A stretch of DNA of 9,168 bases, from assembly GCA_021647685.1 (NCBI GenBank), contig JAKIUH010000162.1, positions 1 to 9,168 of the forward strand, written 5' to 3'. Source of the stretch: Bacteroidales bacterium. GTDB lineage: Bacteria > Bacteroidota > Bacteroidia > Bacteroidales > NBLH01. The translations under genes were made by a program, and so were the position numbers. Positions 1 to 7,672 of the stretch are shown piece by piece. A model generated the notes under the pieces. The model was not told the DNA's origin. It did no database searches and saw only the letters and a program-made list of their open reading frames with translations. Each line of letters starts with the position of its first letter. Within the stretch, counting starts at the first letter, position 1.

Positions 1-414
1 CGTTACGCAATGCTTGAATTGCTTGTCGCCGGCAATCCCGACATAATAATTTCGGATATTGAACGCCGCGCCGCGCTGAAACCATCTTATAGCGTTAAAA
101 TTTTAAAGTTACTGGAAAAAGAATTTCCTGATGATACATGACAGGTATTGATTGGCGGCGATAGTCTGGCAGATTTGCACACTTGGTACAAAGCGCAGGA
201 ACTCGTCGCTCAATACGAGATTATTTGTTACCCTCGAAAAGGATATAAAGTTGACCGCGAAAGCTTATTAAAGCATTGGACAGCAAAAGAAATTGATATT
301 TTACTGCAAACAGTATTACAAATGCCGTTTTTTGACATATCATCCACTTCGGTAAGAAACAATATCACAGATAAAACAGTAAATAAAAAAGGTTTTTTGC
401 ATTTATTCAGATAA
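1..414 (+). pseudogene. nadD: nadD-like nicotinate-nucleotide adenylyltransferase, C-terminal part with in-frame stop
   Basis: Reading frame 1 from the window edge encodes the C-terminal two thirds or so of a NadD protein, the enzyme that adenylylates nicotinate mononucleotide to deamido-NAD in NAD synthesis. Visible family marks are the SDIE segment near codon 20, PSYS (codons 28-31), LIGGDSLADLHTW just after codon 48, and the nucleotidyltransferase signature ISSTSVR at 337-357. The frame is interrupted by TGA at 139-141, directly before QVLIGGD. A Trp (TGG) would suit this place, so a single G-to-A change explains it. A TTG at 148 could open a downstream frame, but a protein starting there would lack the N-terminal nucleotide-binding half. 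After ISSTSVR only 18 residues remain, and they do not resemble the usual ending of about 30 residues with its P-x-V-x-x-Y-I and L-Y pattern. It is therefore either a decaying copy or a gene with a sequencing error plus an unusual end. The 5' part lies outside the window. Confidence 0.75.
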
Positions 415-508
415 ATATAAACAAAAATGTATTTAAGACTGAAGTAAACTACAGATTTATTATAACTTCGTACATATGCTCAATAGTTCGGCAAGTTTTT
501 ATACCTAT

Positions 509-537
509 CTGTAATACAGGATGTTATGACTGTTTAC
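509..537. repeat. Weak overlapping inverted repeats upstream of the lipase
   Basis: Two short dyads overlap here. CTGTA and TACAG (509-513 and 515-519) flank a single A. GTAA-t-ACAG (511-519) can also pair with CTGTTTAC (530-537) around a 10-base loop, leaving one bulged base. No T-run follows on either strand, so it does not look like a terminator. The position about 80-110 bp before the lipase ATG would fit an operator or leader structure, but short dyads are common in AT-rich DNA. The rest of the 415-567 stretch shows no gene and no convincing TAnnTTTG promoter. Confidence 0.25.
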
Positions 538-567
538 GAAATTATGTTAATTTATTTAATATCAGAG

Positions 568-591
568 CTTTGCGACTTAGCGGCTTTGCGA
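568..591 (+). repeat. Three tandem degenerate 8-mers (CTTTGCGA type)
   Basis: Three contiguous 8-base units can be read: CTTTGCGA (568-575), CTTAGCGG (576-583) and CTTTGCGA (584-591). The first and third are identical and the middle one differs at two positions. The block is followed by GAAATAAAAAA and ends 26 bp before the chosen lipase ATG. It stands out as GC-richer than the surrounding intergenic DNA. Similar CTTTGCG/CTTAGCG strings are, from memory, a recurrent intergenic motif in Bacteroidota genomes, but this could not be searched here. Confidence 0.6.
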
Positions 592-617
592 GAAATAAAA
601 AATTTACGAAGTATTAT

Positions 618-1505
618 ATGCTAAAACACTACCTAAAAATATTTGCTGTTTTACTGATTGTTTCAAGTTGTAAAATAAAACAAGAATTAAAAACGCAAAA
701 TCTGTGCGCCACTAAATATCCAATTTTGTTGGTACACGGGATAGGTTTTCGTGATGATTTTCCTTATCCGAAATATTGGAGCAAAATACCCAAAATACTT
801 ACAAAACAAGGTGCAAAAGTTTATTTAGCACATCAAGATGCTTTTAATTCGCATGCAGTAAATGCCGTACAAATAAAAAACCGTATTGATGAAATTCTTG
901 AAGAAACAGGTGCAGAGAAAATAAATATCATAGCCCATTCAAAAGGAGGCTTGGAAAGCAGGTATGCCATAAGCAAATTAGATATGGCAAACAAAGTAGC
1001 CAGTTTAACTACATTAGCAAGTCCACACAGAGGAAGTGCAATGGCTGATACTATTTTAGCATACCTCAAACGCAAAAAATTACTGAATTGGAGTTTAAAG
1101 AAGATAAGAGGATATGCCAAAATATTAGGCGATAAACACCCTGATGTATTTCTATCAAGTAATGAATTAACCATTGCTTATATGAAAAATTTTAATAAAT
1201 CAGTGCCGGATATGCCGTCGGTATATTATCAAAGTTACGGAGGATTAATTACAGAAAACTATCCCAATTGGTTTGTACGCATACAGTACAAACTAATGGC
1301 AAAAGCCGAAGGTGAAAATGATTGTATTGTCTCAAAACATTCCTATCAATGGGGAAATTTTAGAGGTGTGGTTAAAAGCAATGATGACTACGGAATTTCA
1401 CATTTTGATATTGTAGGTATGCGCTTTGTATCGCAAGCAAGCAGCTTTGATGCAAATTACTTTTTTATTGAGCTTGTTAAAGATTTGAAAGAAAAAGGAT
1501 TTTAA
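618..1505 (+). CDS. Lipoprotein triacylglycerol lipase/esterase (alpha/beta-hydrolase)
   Basis: This is a 295-residue alpha/beta-hydrolase of the bacterial lipase type, expected to hydrolyse glycerides or other carboxylic esters. Residues 1-17 form a lipoprotein signal peptide (KHYLK, a hydrophobic stretch, then lipobox V-S-S-C with Cys18), so the protein should be lipid-anchored in the cell envelope. The +2 Lys is not followed by an acidic cluster, so surface export is not clearly signalled. PILLVHGIG (35-43) is the oxyanion strand. The nucleophile elbow is A-H-S-K-G-G with Ser108, followed by SPHRGS (135-140). The likely acid is Asp235 in END-CIVS, and the likely base is His262 in ISHFDIVG. 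The ATG at 618 is preferred to an upstream in-frame TTG at 570, because the 16 extra residues would bury the signal peptide and lie inside the 8-mer repeat. It converges with the DUF4442 gene, the stops being 14 bp apart. The substrate cannot be told from sequence. Confidence 0.85.
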   Translation: MLKHYLKIFAVLLIVSSCKIKQELKTQNLCATKYPILLVHGIGFRDDFPYPKYWSKIPKILTKQGAKVYLAHQDAFNSHAVNAVQIKNRIDEILEETGAEKINIIAHSKGGLESRYAISKLDMANKVASLTTLASPHRGSAMADTILAYLKRKKLLNWSLKKIRGYAKILGDKHPDVFLSSNELTIAYMKNFNKSVPDMPSVYYQSYGGLITENYPNWFVRIQYKLMAKAEGENDCIVSKHSYQWGNFRGVVKSNDDYGISHFDIVGMRFVSQASSFDANYFFIELVKDLKEKGF

Positions 1506-1519
1506 AATCATGGTGAACG

Positions 1520-2002
1520 TTATTCTTTTACTTTAAATGTCCACGTAAAGTTAAATTCAGCTACTTTATCTCCGGAAATATCAATACCAACAGTGTTTAC
1601 CGTAACAATTTTACCTTCTCCTGTACGGATACTTTCTTCAATTGCTTCGGATATTTCTTTACCCTGCTTACAAGTGAACACTATTTTGCTTTTTGCTTTT
1701 TTTGTAAAATTAGCATTCATATCAAAAACCAACATAGATACAGGTTTTGACGCAGCTTGTACGGCAGTAAGCGCTAAAATACCGGTAGATAATTCGGCAG
1801 CCATTGCCAATGCAGCAAAATAGATAGATTGAAACGGATTTTTATTTATATATTTAAAAGGTATTGAAACCGATGCTTTATTTTCATGAATATCAATTAT
1901 CCTTAAACCTGCAATCAAAGCAAGCGGAAGTTTTTTCAACATGTACAAACGCATTTTCCACGGATTGCGTACAGAAGCCAAAAGTTTCTCTTTTTTTGTC
2001 AT
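1520..2002 (-). CDS. DUF4442-family hot-dog protein, putative acyl-CoA thioesterase
   Basis: The gene encodes 160 residues resembling the DUF4442 branch of hot-dog fold proteins, which are related to PaaI-type thioesterases. The central segment NPFQSIYFAALAMAAELSTG (residues 55-74) has the pattern of the long hot-dog helix, with Glu70 where related enzymes carry the catalytic acidic residue. The flanking strands (ASVSIPFKYINKN, VNTVGIDISGDKVAEFNFTWTFKV) fit the five-stranded sheet. No signal peptide is seen, so it is probably cytoplasmic. It follows the fadE gene on the same strand after 111 bp, but a terminator-like hairpin lies between them, so it probably has its own promoter; no clear TAnnTTTG box was found. 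Its place beside a beta-oxidation operon suggests acyl-CoA or acyl-ACP substrates, which is inference only. Confidence 0.7.
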   Translation of the reverse strand: MTKKEKLLASVRNPWKMRLYMLKKLPLALIAGLRIIDIHENKASVSIPFKYINKNPFQSIYFAALAMAAELSTGILALTAVQAASKPVSMLVFDMNANFTKKAKSKIVFTCKQGKEISEAIEESIRTGEGKIVTVNTVGIDISGDKVAEFNFTWTFKVKE

Positions 2003-2014
2003 AATAATGTAATC

Positions 2015-2059
2015 AAAATAAATAAAACTTTGTCAAAACCTTAAAGGCTTTGACAAAGT
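2015..2059 (-). terminator. Rho-independent-type terminator after fadE
   Basis: ACTTTGTCAAA (2027-2037) and TTTGACAAAGT (2049-2059) are perfect 11-bp inverted arms. Between them CCTT and AAGG (2039-2042 and 2044-2047) also pair, so a nearly continuous 15-bp stem forms with one A/C mismatch and a one-base loop. On the minus strand the stem is followed by TTTTATTTATTTTG, a U-rich tail. The fadE stop codon lies 54 bp upstream. This fits the end of the fadNAE transcript, although the stem is AT-rich. The plus-strand side has no T-run, so it is not bidirectional. Confidence 0.65.
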
Positions 2060-2113
2060 ACAAAAACATCAAACAATTCAAAAAATTAATACGTAACAAG
2101 TTTTTAAAATAGT

Positions 2114-3895
2114 TTAAAAACTATATTTATTGTCTTCAATCATTCTTGCAGCAATTCTCCGTCTGGCAGCTACTACATTTACACCTTCAACTTTTGTAAA
2201 ACGTTTCATTCCCATTAACATTCCCATTTTTTCATCACCTTCGGCAAAAGAATGAATACCATCAATACCTTGTTTGTAAATTTTAAATGCTATATCATAA
2301 ACAAATACATCCAACATATCTTTATACAAAGCTAATTTATTTTCATCTACCATTTTACTTAATTTTTCAACGCGTAACATCATCGATTCGGCAGCATAAG
2401 TCCACATAATCATATTTGCAGCATTAAAAATTAATTCTTGCTCTTGGTCAAGCTTAGCACCAAATTTTTGCAATGCGGCACCTGAAACCATTAAAATTGC
2501 TTTTTTAAAGTTTTGAATGTATTTTTTCTTTTCTTCAAAATAATCCATACTTGGGCTGCCAAAATCAGGAATTCCCATCAGTTCCTTAGCAACTTCCTGA
2601 GCCGGCCCCATTAAATTAATTTCACCTTTGAAAGCACGTTTTAAAGTTTCGCCAACTACTACTAAACGGTTGATTTCATTGGTACCTTCAAAAATACGAT
2701 TAATACGAGCATCACGGTATGCTTTTTCAACAGGAGTTTCGGCAGAGTAGCCCATACCACCATATATTTGCACACCTTCATCAGCTACATAATCCAATAC
2801 TTCTGAGTCAAATACCTTGGCAATAGATGCTTCAATGGCAAATTGACGAATACCTTCAATATAAGCCTTATCTTTATCCATTCCACCAGCTACCAATGCT
2901 TTAATCTCATCATCAATGTTTTGGCTGGCGCGATAGGTTAATGATTCACCTGCAAAAATTTGAATTGCCATTTCTGCCAATTTATGCTGTATTGCAGTAA
3001 ATGAGGATATTTTTTGTCCAAATTGTTTACGCTCATTAGCATAATTAACCGCATTATTAACAATAGATTTTGAGCCACCAAGCACTGCAGCACCTAACTT
3101 AATCCGTCCTAAGTTTAATACATATAGTGCAATTTTAAAGCCTTGATTACGTTCTCCAAGAAGATTCTCAACAGGCACCATCACATCATTAAAATAAATT
3201 TGAACGGTTGATGAACCTTTAATACCCATTTTTTCCTCGTCGGCACCAATTTGAACACCATCCCATTTACTTTCAACAATAAATGCAGAAAGATTTTTAT
3301 CATCACCAATTTTTGCAAACACAATCAACACATCGGCAACACCACCATTGGTAATCCACATTTTTACACCGTTCAATTTGTAAAACTTACCATCTTCAGT
3401 CAGTTCAGCTTTTGATTTTCCCGAATTAGCATCCGAACCGGCATCCGGTTCCGTTAAACAATATGCACCAATATATTCGCCTGTTGCCAGCTTTGATACA
3501 TATTTTTGTTTTTGTTCTTTATTTCCAAAATATAAAATTGGCAAAGTTCCAATTCCAGTATGTGCAGAATAAGCTACTGCAAATGAAAAGGCACGTCCCA
3601 TTTCTTCGGCAGTAAGCATTGAAGTAACAAAGTTTTGTCCAAATCCTTCGTACTCTTCGGGTACCGAAACACCCAATATACCCAATTCACCGGCATCTTT
3701 CATTAATTTTGTCAACAGCTCTCTGTCATGTTTATCTAATTGGTCAACCACCGGATAAACTTGTGTTTCAGTAAAATCGCGGCAGGTTTGCGCCATCATT
3801 CTTTGCTCTTCATTAAATTCTTCGGGAATAAAAACATCATCGGCTAAAGTTTCTTTAACCAAAAATTCTCCACCTTTTATTGTATTTTTGCTCAT
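2114..3895 (-). CDS. fadE: Acyl-CoA dehydrogenase, FadE/YusJ type
   Basis: This is a 593-residue FAD-dependent acyl-CoA dehydrogenase, which makes the trans-2 double bond in the first step of beta-oxidation and passes electrons to an electron-transfer flavoprotein. It matches the long class of B. subtilis FadE (YusJ) and VLCAD/ACAD9 proteins, not the usual enzymes of about 380 residues. It shares the N-terminal KGGEFL segment (8-13) and the ending IAARMIEDNKYSF. The family signatures are AYCLTEPDAGSDA (144-156), WITNGG (180-185), RKQFGQKI (289-296) and QIYGGMGYSAETPVEKAYRD (376-395). These are followed by RINRIFEGTNEI, whose Glu403 sits at the catalytic-base position. Residues from about 440 to 593 form the extra C-terminal helical domain of this class. 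It is the last gene of the operon, 76 bp after the thiolase. ATG at 3895 is preceded by an A/T-rich leader without a Shine-Dalgarno sequence. The long-chain preference is inferred from the family. Confidence 0.93.
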   Translation of the reverse strand: MSKNTIKGGEFLVKETLADDVFIPEEFNEEQRMMAQTCRDFTETQVYPVVDQLDKHDRELLTKLMKDAGELGILGVSVPEEYEGFGQNFVTSMLTAEEMGRAFSFAVAYSAHTGIGTLPILYFGNKEQKQKYVSKLATGEYIGAYCLTEPDAGSDANSGKSKAELTEDGKFYKLNGVKMWITNGGVADVLIVFAKIGDDKNLSAFIVESKWDGVQIGADEEKMGIKGSSTVQIYFNDVMVPVENLLGERNQGFKIALYVLNLGRIKLGAAVLGGSKSIVNNAVNYANERKQFGQKISSFTAIQHKLAEMAIQIFAGESLTYRASQNIDDEIKALVAGGMDKDKAYIEGIRQFAIEASIAKVFDSEVLDYVADEGVQIYGGMGYSAETPVEKAYRDARINRIFEGTNEINRLVVVGETLKRAFKGEINLMGPAQEVAKELMGIPDFGSPSMDYFEEKKKYIQNFKKAILMVSGAALQKFGAKLDQEQELIFNAANMIMWTYAAESMMLRVEKLSKMVDENKLALYKDMLDVFVYDIAFKIYKQGIDGIHSFAEGDEKMGMLMGMKRFTKVEGVNVVAARRRIAARMIEDNKYSF

Positions 3896-3937
3896 GATAA
3901 TATATTTTAATAAGTTCTAATAAATTTTTATTTGAAT

Positions 3938-3967
3938 ACTTTGATAAAGTTTAAACTTTGCCAAAGT
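3938..3967. repeat. Intercistronic palindrome between fadA and fadE
   Basis: A 30-bp dyad is centred on the 8-bp palindrome GTTTAAAC (3949-3956). Each 15-base arm pairs with the other at 13 positions, with one A/C mismatch and one G-T wobble. Each arm also contains its own small dyad (ACTTT..AAAGT). It begins 4 bp after the thiolase stop. The tail beyond it on the minus strand is A/T-rich but not a U-run, so it looks more like an mRNA-stabilising or processing hairpin than a terminator. Its outer ends (ACTTTG and CAAAGT) are the same as those of the hairpin at 2027-2059. Confidence 0.55.
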
Positions 3968-3971
3968 ATGA

Positions 3972-5144
3972 TTATAATAGTTCATAAATTCCGGCAGCAC
4001 CTTGTCCTGTACCAATACACATGGTTACCATACCGTATTTTTTATTTTGTTTACGCAGTTCATGCAATACCTGCACGGTTAATTTAGCACCTGTTGCACC
4101 TAAAGGATGACCTAATGCAATAGCACCACCGTTTACATTAACGATATCAGGATTAATTCCTAATTCCTTAATAACAGCAATTGATTGCGATGCAAAAGCC
4201 TCATTCAATTCAATCAGGTCAATATCAGAAAGTTTCATTCCTGCATGTTTTAATACTTTTGGAATAGCAGCAATAGGTCCAATTCCCATTTTATAGGGTT
4301 CAACACCGGCAACTTGATAATCTACCAAGCGGGCAATTGGAGTAAGATTATATTCTTTTAAAATCTTTTCAGAAACTACTAAAACAAAAGCTGCTCCGTC
4401 TGACATTTGTGATGAATTACCGGCTGTTGAACGACCATCGGCAGCAAAAGCAGGACGCAATTTGGCTAATGTTTCGGGTGTAGTACCACGCCGGGGTCCT
4501 TCATCGGTATCCATAACATATTCACGTGTTTTTAATTGATTATCCTCTACGTAATTATGTTTTACGGTAATGGGCACAATTTCATCTTTAAATTTACCGG
4601 CATCAATAGCCGCAATAGCCTTATCTACTGATTTTGCACCAAAAATATCTTGCTCTTCGCGTGAAATATTATACTCTTTGGCAACCATTTCTGCAGTTAA
4701 TCCCATACTCATGTACCAATCAGGGTGGCTCATAGCAACTGTAGGGTTGGGTACTTGACGCCAGCCCCCCATGGATATCATCGACATAGTTTCAGCACCA
4801 CCTGCAACAATTATATCGGCAATTCCTGCAGTAATTTTAGCCGATGCAATGGCAATAGATTCAATACCGGATGCACAATATCGGTTTATGGTTGAACCGG
4901 GAACTTCTACGGTATCCATAGACATTAGCGAAAGCATTCTTCCCATATTAAAACCGGTTTCAGCTTCCGGGAATGCGTTCCCAACAACAACATCATCAAT
5001 TCTGGATTTTTCAATTTGAGGAAAATCGTTTAATAAGTGTCTGATTACTGCAACTGCAATATCATCAGGACGTGTAAAACGGAAAGCTCCGCGGGGTGCT
5101 TTTCCTATTGCTGAGCGATATCCTCCTACTATATATGCGTTCAT
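3972..5144 (-). CDS. fadA: Acetyl-CoA C-acyltransferase (3-ketoacyl-CoA thiolase)
   Basis: A 390-residue thiolase, full length for the family, cleaves 3-ketoacyl-CoA with CoA to give acetyl-CoA and a shortened acyl-CoA, the last step of beta-oxidation. The nucleophile is Cys90 in STINRYCASG. The C-terminal domain carries NEAFASQ (314-320), the GGAIALGHPLGATGA segment with His346, and the second active Cys376 in MCIGTGQG. The biosynthetic and degradative classes share these motifs; the degradative role follows from its place between the FadN and FadE genes, in the same order as B. subtilis fadNAE. It starts 56 bp after the fadN stop, and the ATG is preceded by an A-rich leader (TAAAAAAATAAACAAA). 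The last codons are followed almost directly by a palindrome that could influence the fadA:fadE transcript ratio. Confidence 0.94.
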   Translation of the reverse strand: MNAYIVGGYRSAIGKAPRGAFRFTRPDDIAVAVIRHLLNDFPQIEKSRIDDVVVGNAFPEAETGFNMGRMLSLMSMDTVEVPGSTINRYCASGIESIAIASAKITAGIADIIVAGGAETMSMISMGGWRQVPNPTVAMSHPDWYMSMGLTAEMVAKEYNISREEQDIFGAKSVDKAIAAIDAGKFKDEIVPITVKHNYVEDNQLKTREYVMDTDEGPRRGTTPETLAKLRPAFAADGRSTAGNSSQMSDGAAFVLVVSEKILKEYNLTPIARLVDYQVAGVEPYKMGIGPIAAIPKVLKHAGMKLSDIDLIELNEAFASQSIAVIKELGINPDIVNVNGGAIALGHPLGATGAKLTVQVLHELRKQNKKYGMVTMCIGTGQGAAGIYELL

Positions 5145-5200
5145 TTTGTTTATTTTTTTAAATTAAAAATTTATTTTCTCGAAATCAGTATATTTACAAA

Positions 5201-7603
5201 CTAATTCCTTAAAATTTTACCTTTGGTGATTAAACTTTGCATACGTTCTAATGTTTTACGTTGCATACACAATTCAATAAAGGTTTTTCGTTCTAAATCA
5301 AGCAAATAATCTTCTGAAACTTCGGTTAATGCTTGTGATATTTCACCACCTGCAAGCACAGTACCTAATTTTTCAGCAATTAATTTATCATGTTCCGACA
5401 TATATTTACCCACCGTCATACCATCAGCACCAACATAAACTAAACCTAATGCTTCTCTACCAAGTACTTTAATATCATTACGCGGTGCGGGCTTTGAATA
5501 ACCTTTTTCAACCATATTTAAAGCCACTTTTTTGGCATAAGCCAATTGATGTTTACGGCTAACAATAACCTCATCAACACCCTGACGCAAATAGCCCAAA
5601 TCAAAAGCCTCATAAGCTGATGTGGATACTTTTGCCTGACCAATTGTTAAAAAGCGATTGGTAAAGGCATTGGTTCTGATATCACCTTCTTTTAATTCAT
5701 CAGACAAACGCAAAGCAAATTCTTTGGTACCTCCCCCGCCGGGAATAACACCTACGCCAAACTCAACCAAGCCCATATAAGTTTCGGCATGTGCAATTAC
5801 TTTATCTGAATGCATACACACCTCACATCCGCCACCTAAGGTCATTCCGTGTGGCGCTGCAATAACAGGCACTGATGAATAACGCAAACGCATGGTTGTT
5901 TTTTGGAACATTTGTACTGCCCAATTTAACTCGTCCCATTCTTGTTCTACTGCAAGCATAAAAATCATTCCTACATTGGCTCCGGCAGAAAAATGCTCTC
6001 CTTCGTTAGAAATAACCAAAGCAGCATACTCACTTTCGGCTAAATCAATTGCTTTGTTCAAGCCTTGTAACACTCCTGAACCAATGGTGTTCATTTTTGT
6101 GTGGAATTCAATATTCAATACACCATCACCCAAGTCAAAAATAGTAGTATCTGCATTTTCCCAAATAACATTAGTTTCACGCAAAACTTCCAATGATAAA
6201 GTTTCACCCTGCCCGGGAACTTCTTTGTAGGATTTGGAAGGAATATCGTAAAAATATTTACGCCCGTTTTCTACTTTATAGAAAGATGTAACACCGGCAG
6301 CAAGCATATCATAAACCCATTGTGCAGGTTTTTTACCGGCTTCTTCCATTGCTTTAACGGTTTCGTCAACACCAACGGCATCCCATGTTTGAAAGGGTCC
6401 CAGTTTCCAGCCAAAACCGGCATTAAGGGCATCATCTACTTTATATATTTCGTCTGTTATCTCCGGTATTCTGTTAGAAACAAATTGGAAGAGGCTATAG
6501 AATGAAGCACGGTAAAAATTACCTGCTTTGCCTTTATCAGCAAACAATACTTTCATTCTTTTGCGCAAATCATCAATCCCTTTTGTTTTTTCAAATACCG
6601 AAAATTTAGGTTTGGGAGCTTCTACATATTCCAAAGTATCAAAATCAAGAGATAAAAACTTCTTTTTACCGTTTTCAACTACTTTTTTAAAGAAACCTTG
6701 TTTTGTTTTTGAGCCCAACCATTTATTATCCAACATTTTTTGCAGATAATCGGGTATTTTAAAAGCCTCTTTTGCTTCATCGTCAGTTGTTTCCCTGATA
6801 TTATTGGCAACATGCACCAAAGTATCCAAACCAACCACATCAGCTGTACGGAAAGTTGCAGATTTGGCACGCCCGATAACCGGACCTGTTAATTTATCAA
6901 TTTCAGGAATTGTTAAACCGTAATCTTTTACATTGTTAAACAAATCCATGATTGAAAAAGTACCGATACGATTGGCAATAAATGCAGGGGTATCTTTTGC
7001 GTGTACCGGAGTTTTTCCGAGAAAACGTGCGGCATAATCGCCTAAAAATTCAACTACCTCAGGGTCTGTTTTCGACGAAGGAATAATTTCAAACAATTGA
7101 AGATAACGCGGAGGATTAAAAAAGTGTGTTCCGCAAAAATGTTTTTGAAAATCTTCGCTTCTGCCTTCAATCATTGCCTCGATAGAAATACCCGAGGTGT
7201 TGGTAGTAATCAAAGTACCCGGCTTGCGATATTTTTCAACATTTTCAAAAACTGATTTTTTAATATCCAAGCGTTCAATAACTACTTCAATCACCCAATC
7301 ATAATCTTTAATTTTGGGTAAATCATCATCGAAATTACCTGTGGTAATCCGTTTAGCAAAAGATTGCTTGTAGATTGGAGAAGGCTTAGATTTAAGAGCA
7401 GCTTTTAAAGAATCATTAACAATTCTGTTACGCACTGCTTTGTCTTCAACTGTAAGCCCTTTTTTCTTTTCTGCATCATTTAGCTCACGCGGCACAATAT
7501 CAAGCAATAAAACTTCCAGCCCGATATTTGCAAAATGACAGGCAATTCCGGAGCCCATAACTCCGGAGCCTAAAACGGCAACTTTATTTATTCTTCGTAT
7601 CAT
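5201..7603 (-). CDS. fadN: FadN-type 3-hydroxyacyl-CoA dehydrogenase/enoyl-CoA hydratase fusion
   Basis: An 800-residue bifunctional enzyme hydrates trans-2-enoyl-CoA and then oxidises the 3-hydroxyacyl-CoA with NAD. The domain order is dehydrogenase first and hydratase last, as in B. subtilis FadN (YusL, about 790 residues) and opposite to E. coli FadB. The NAD-binding fold starts the protein, with G12-S-G14-V-M-G17. The dehydrogenase catalytic pair is His160 (GTHFFNPP) and Glu172 (LFEII). AKDTPAFIANRIG (202-214) opens the helical dimerisation part. From about residue 480 a crotonase domain follows, with oxyanion segment HFSAGANVG (537-545) and both catalytic glutamates: Glu594 in LGGGCEV and Glu614 in VEFGVGVIPGGGGT. 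A C-terminal helical tail of about 100 residues closes it. Both active sites look intact. The gene lies 83 bp downstream of marR and 56 bp upstream of fadA. No exact promoter box was seen in the marR-fadN gap, so cotranscription with marR is likely. Confidence 0.94.
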   Translation of the reverse strand: MIRRINKVAVLGSGVMGSGIACHFANIGLEVLLLDIVPRELNDAEKKKGLTVEDKAVRNRIVNDSLKAALKSKPSPIYKQSFAKRITTGNFDDDLPKIKDYDWVIEVVIERLDIKKSVFENVEKYRKPGTLITTNTSGISIEAMIEGRSEDFQKHFCGTHFFNPPRYLQLFEIIPSSKTDPEVVEFLGDYAARFLGKTPVHAKDTPAFIANRIGTFSIMDLFNNVKDYGLTIPEIDKLTGPVIGRAKSATFRTADVVGLDTLVHVANNIRETTDDEAKEAFKIPDYLQKMLDNKWLGSKTKQGFFKKVVENGKKKFLSLDFDTLEYVEAPKPKFSVFEKTKGIDDLRKRMKVLFADKGKAGNFYRASFYSLFQFVSNRIPEITDEIYKVDDALNAGFGWKLGPFQTWDAVGVDETVKAMEEAGKKPAQWVYDMLAAGVTSFYKVENGRKYFYDIPSKSYKEVPGQGETLSLEVLRETNVIWENADTTIFDLGDGVLNIEFHTKMNTIGSGVLQGLNKAIDLAESEYAALVISNEGEHFSAGANVGMIFMLAVEQEWDELNWAVQMFQKTTMRLRYSSVPVIAAPHGMTLGGGCEVCMHSDKVIAHAETYMGLVEFGVGVIPGGGGTKEFALRLSDELKEGDIRTNAFTNRFLTIGQAKVSTSAYEAFDLGYLRQGVDEVIVSRKHQLAYAKKVALNMVEKGYSKPAPRNDIKVLGREALGLVYVGADGMTVGKYMSEHDKLIAEKLGTVLAGGEISQALTEVSEDYLLDLERKTFIELCMQRKTLERMQSLITKGKILRN

Positions 7604-7672
7604 ATTATAATAATTTTAGGATAGTTTTATTATACCCTGTTAATAAGTAAATTTCATGTCTCGGCACAAAAT

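Noticed and set aside
148..414. A separate small protein starting at TTG 148.
   Set aside because: It is in the same frame as the upstream NadD homology and begins inside a conserved block; it is the downstream part of the interrupted nadD.
462..495. ATAACTTCGTACA at 462-474 matches 12 of 13 bases of a loxP arm.
   Set aside because: The expected inverted second arm after an 8-bp spacer is absent, so it is a chance half-site.
570..617. An N-terminal extension of the lipase from TTG 570.
   Set aside because: It would translate the 8-mer repeat and place 16 residues before a well-formed lipoprotein signal peptide that starts at ATG 618.
833..1174. Minus-strand open frame of 113 codons inside the lipase.
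   Set aside because: It lies antisense to a conserved hydrolase gene that includes the Ser108 elbow, and its product resembles no family.
4570..5019. Plus-strand open frames (4570-4758, 4771-5019) opposite the thiolase.
   Set aside because: They are complementary shadows of a well-conserved coding sequence, with low-complexity Ile/Ser-rich products.
5892..6870. Open frames inside fadN (5892-6230, 6320-6505 and 6528-6749 on plus; 6679-6870 on minus).
   Set aside because: All overlap the uninterrupted 800-codon fadN frame, and none shows family motifs or a plausible start region.
7628..7633. TATAAT-like hexamer on the minus strand before fadN, suggesting a separate fadN promoter.
   Set aside because: There is no suitably spaced upstream element and no TAnnTTTG box, and Bacteroidota promoters do not follow the TATAAT pattern.
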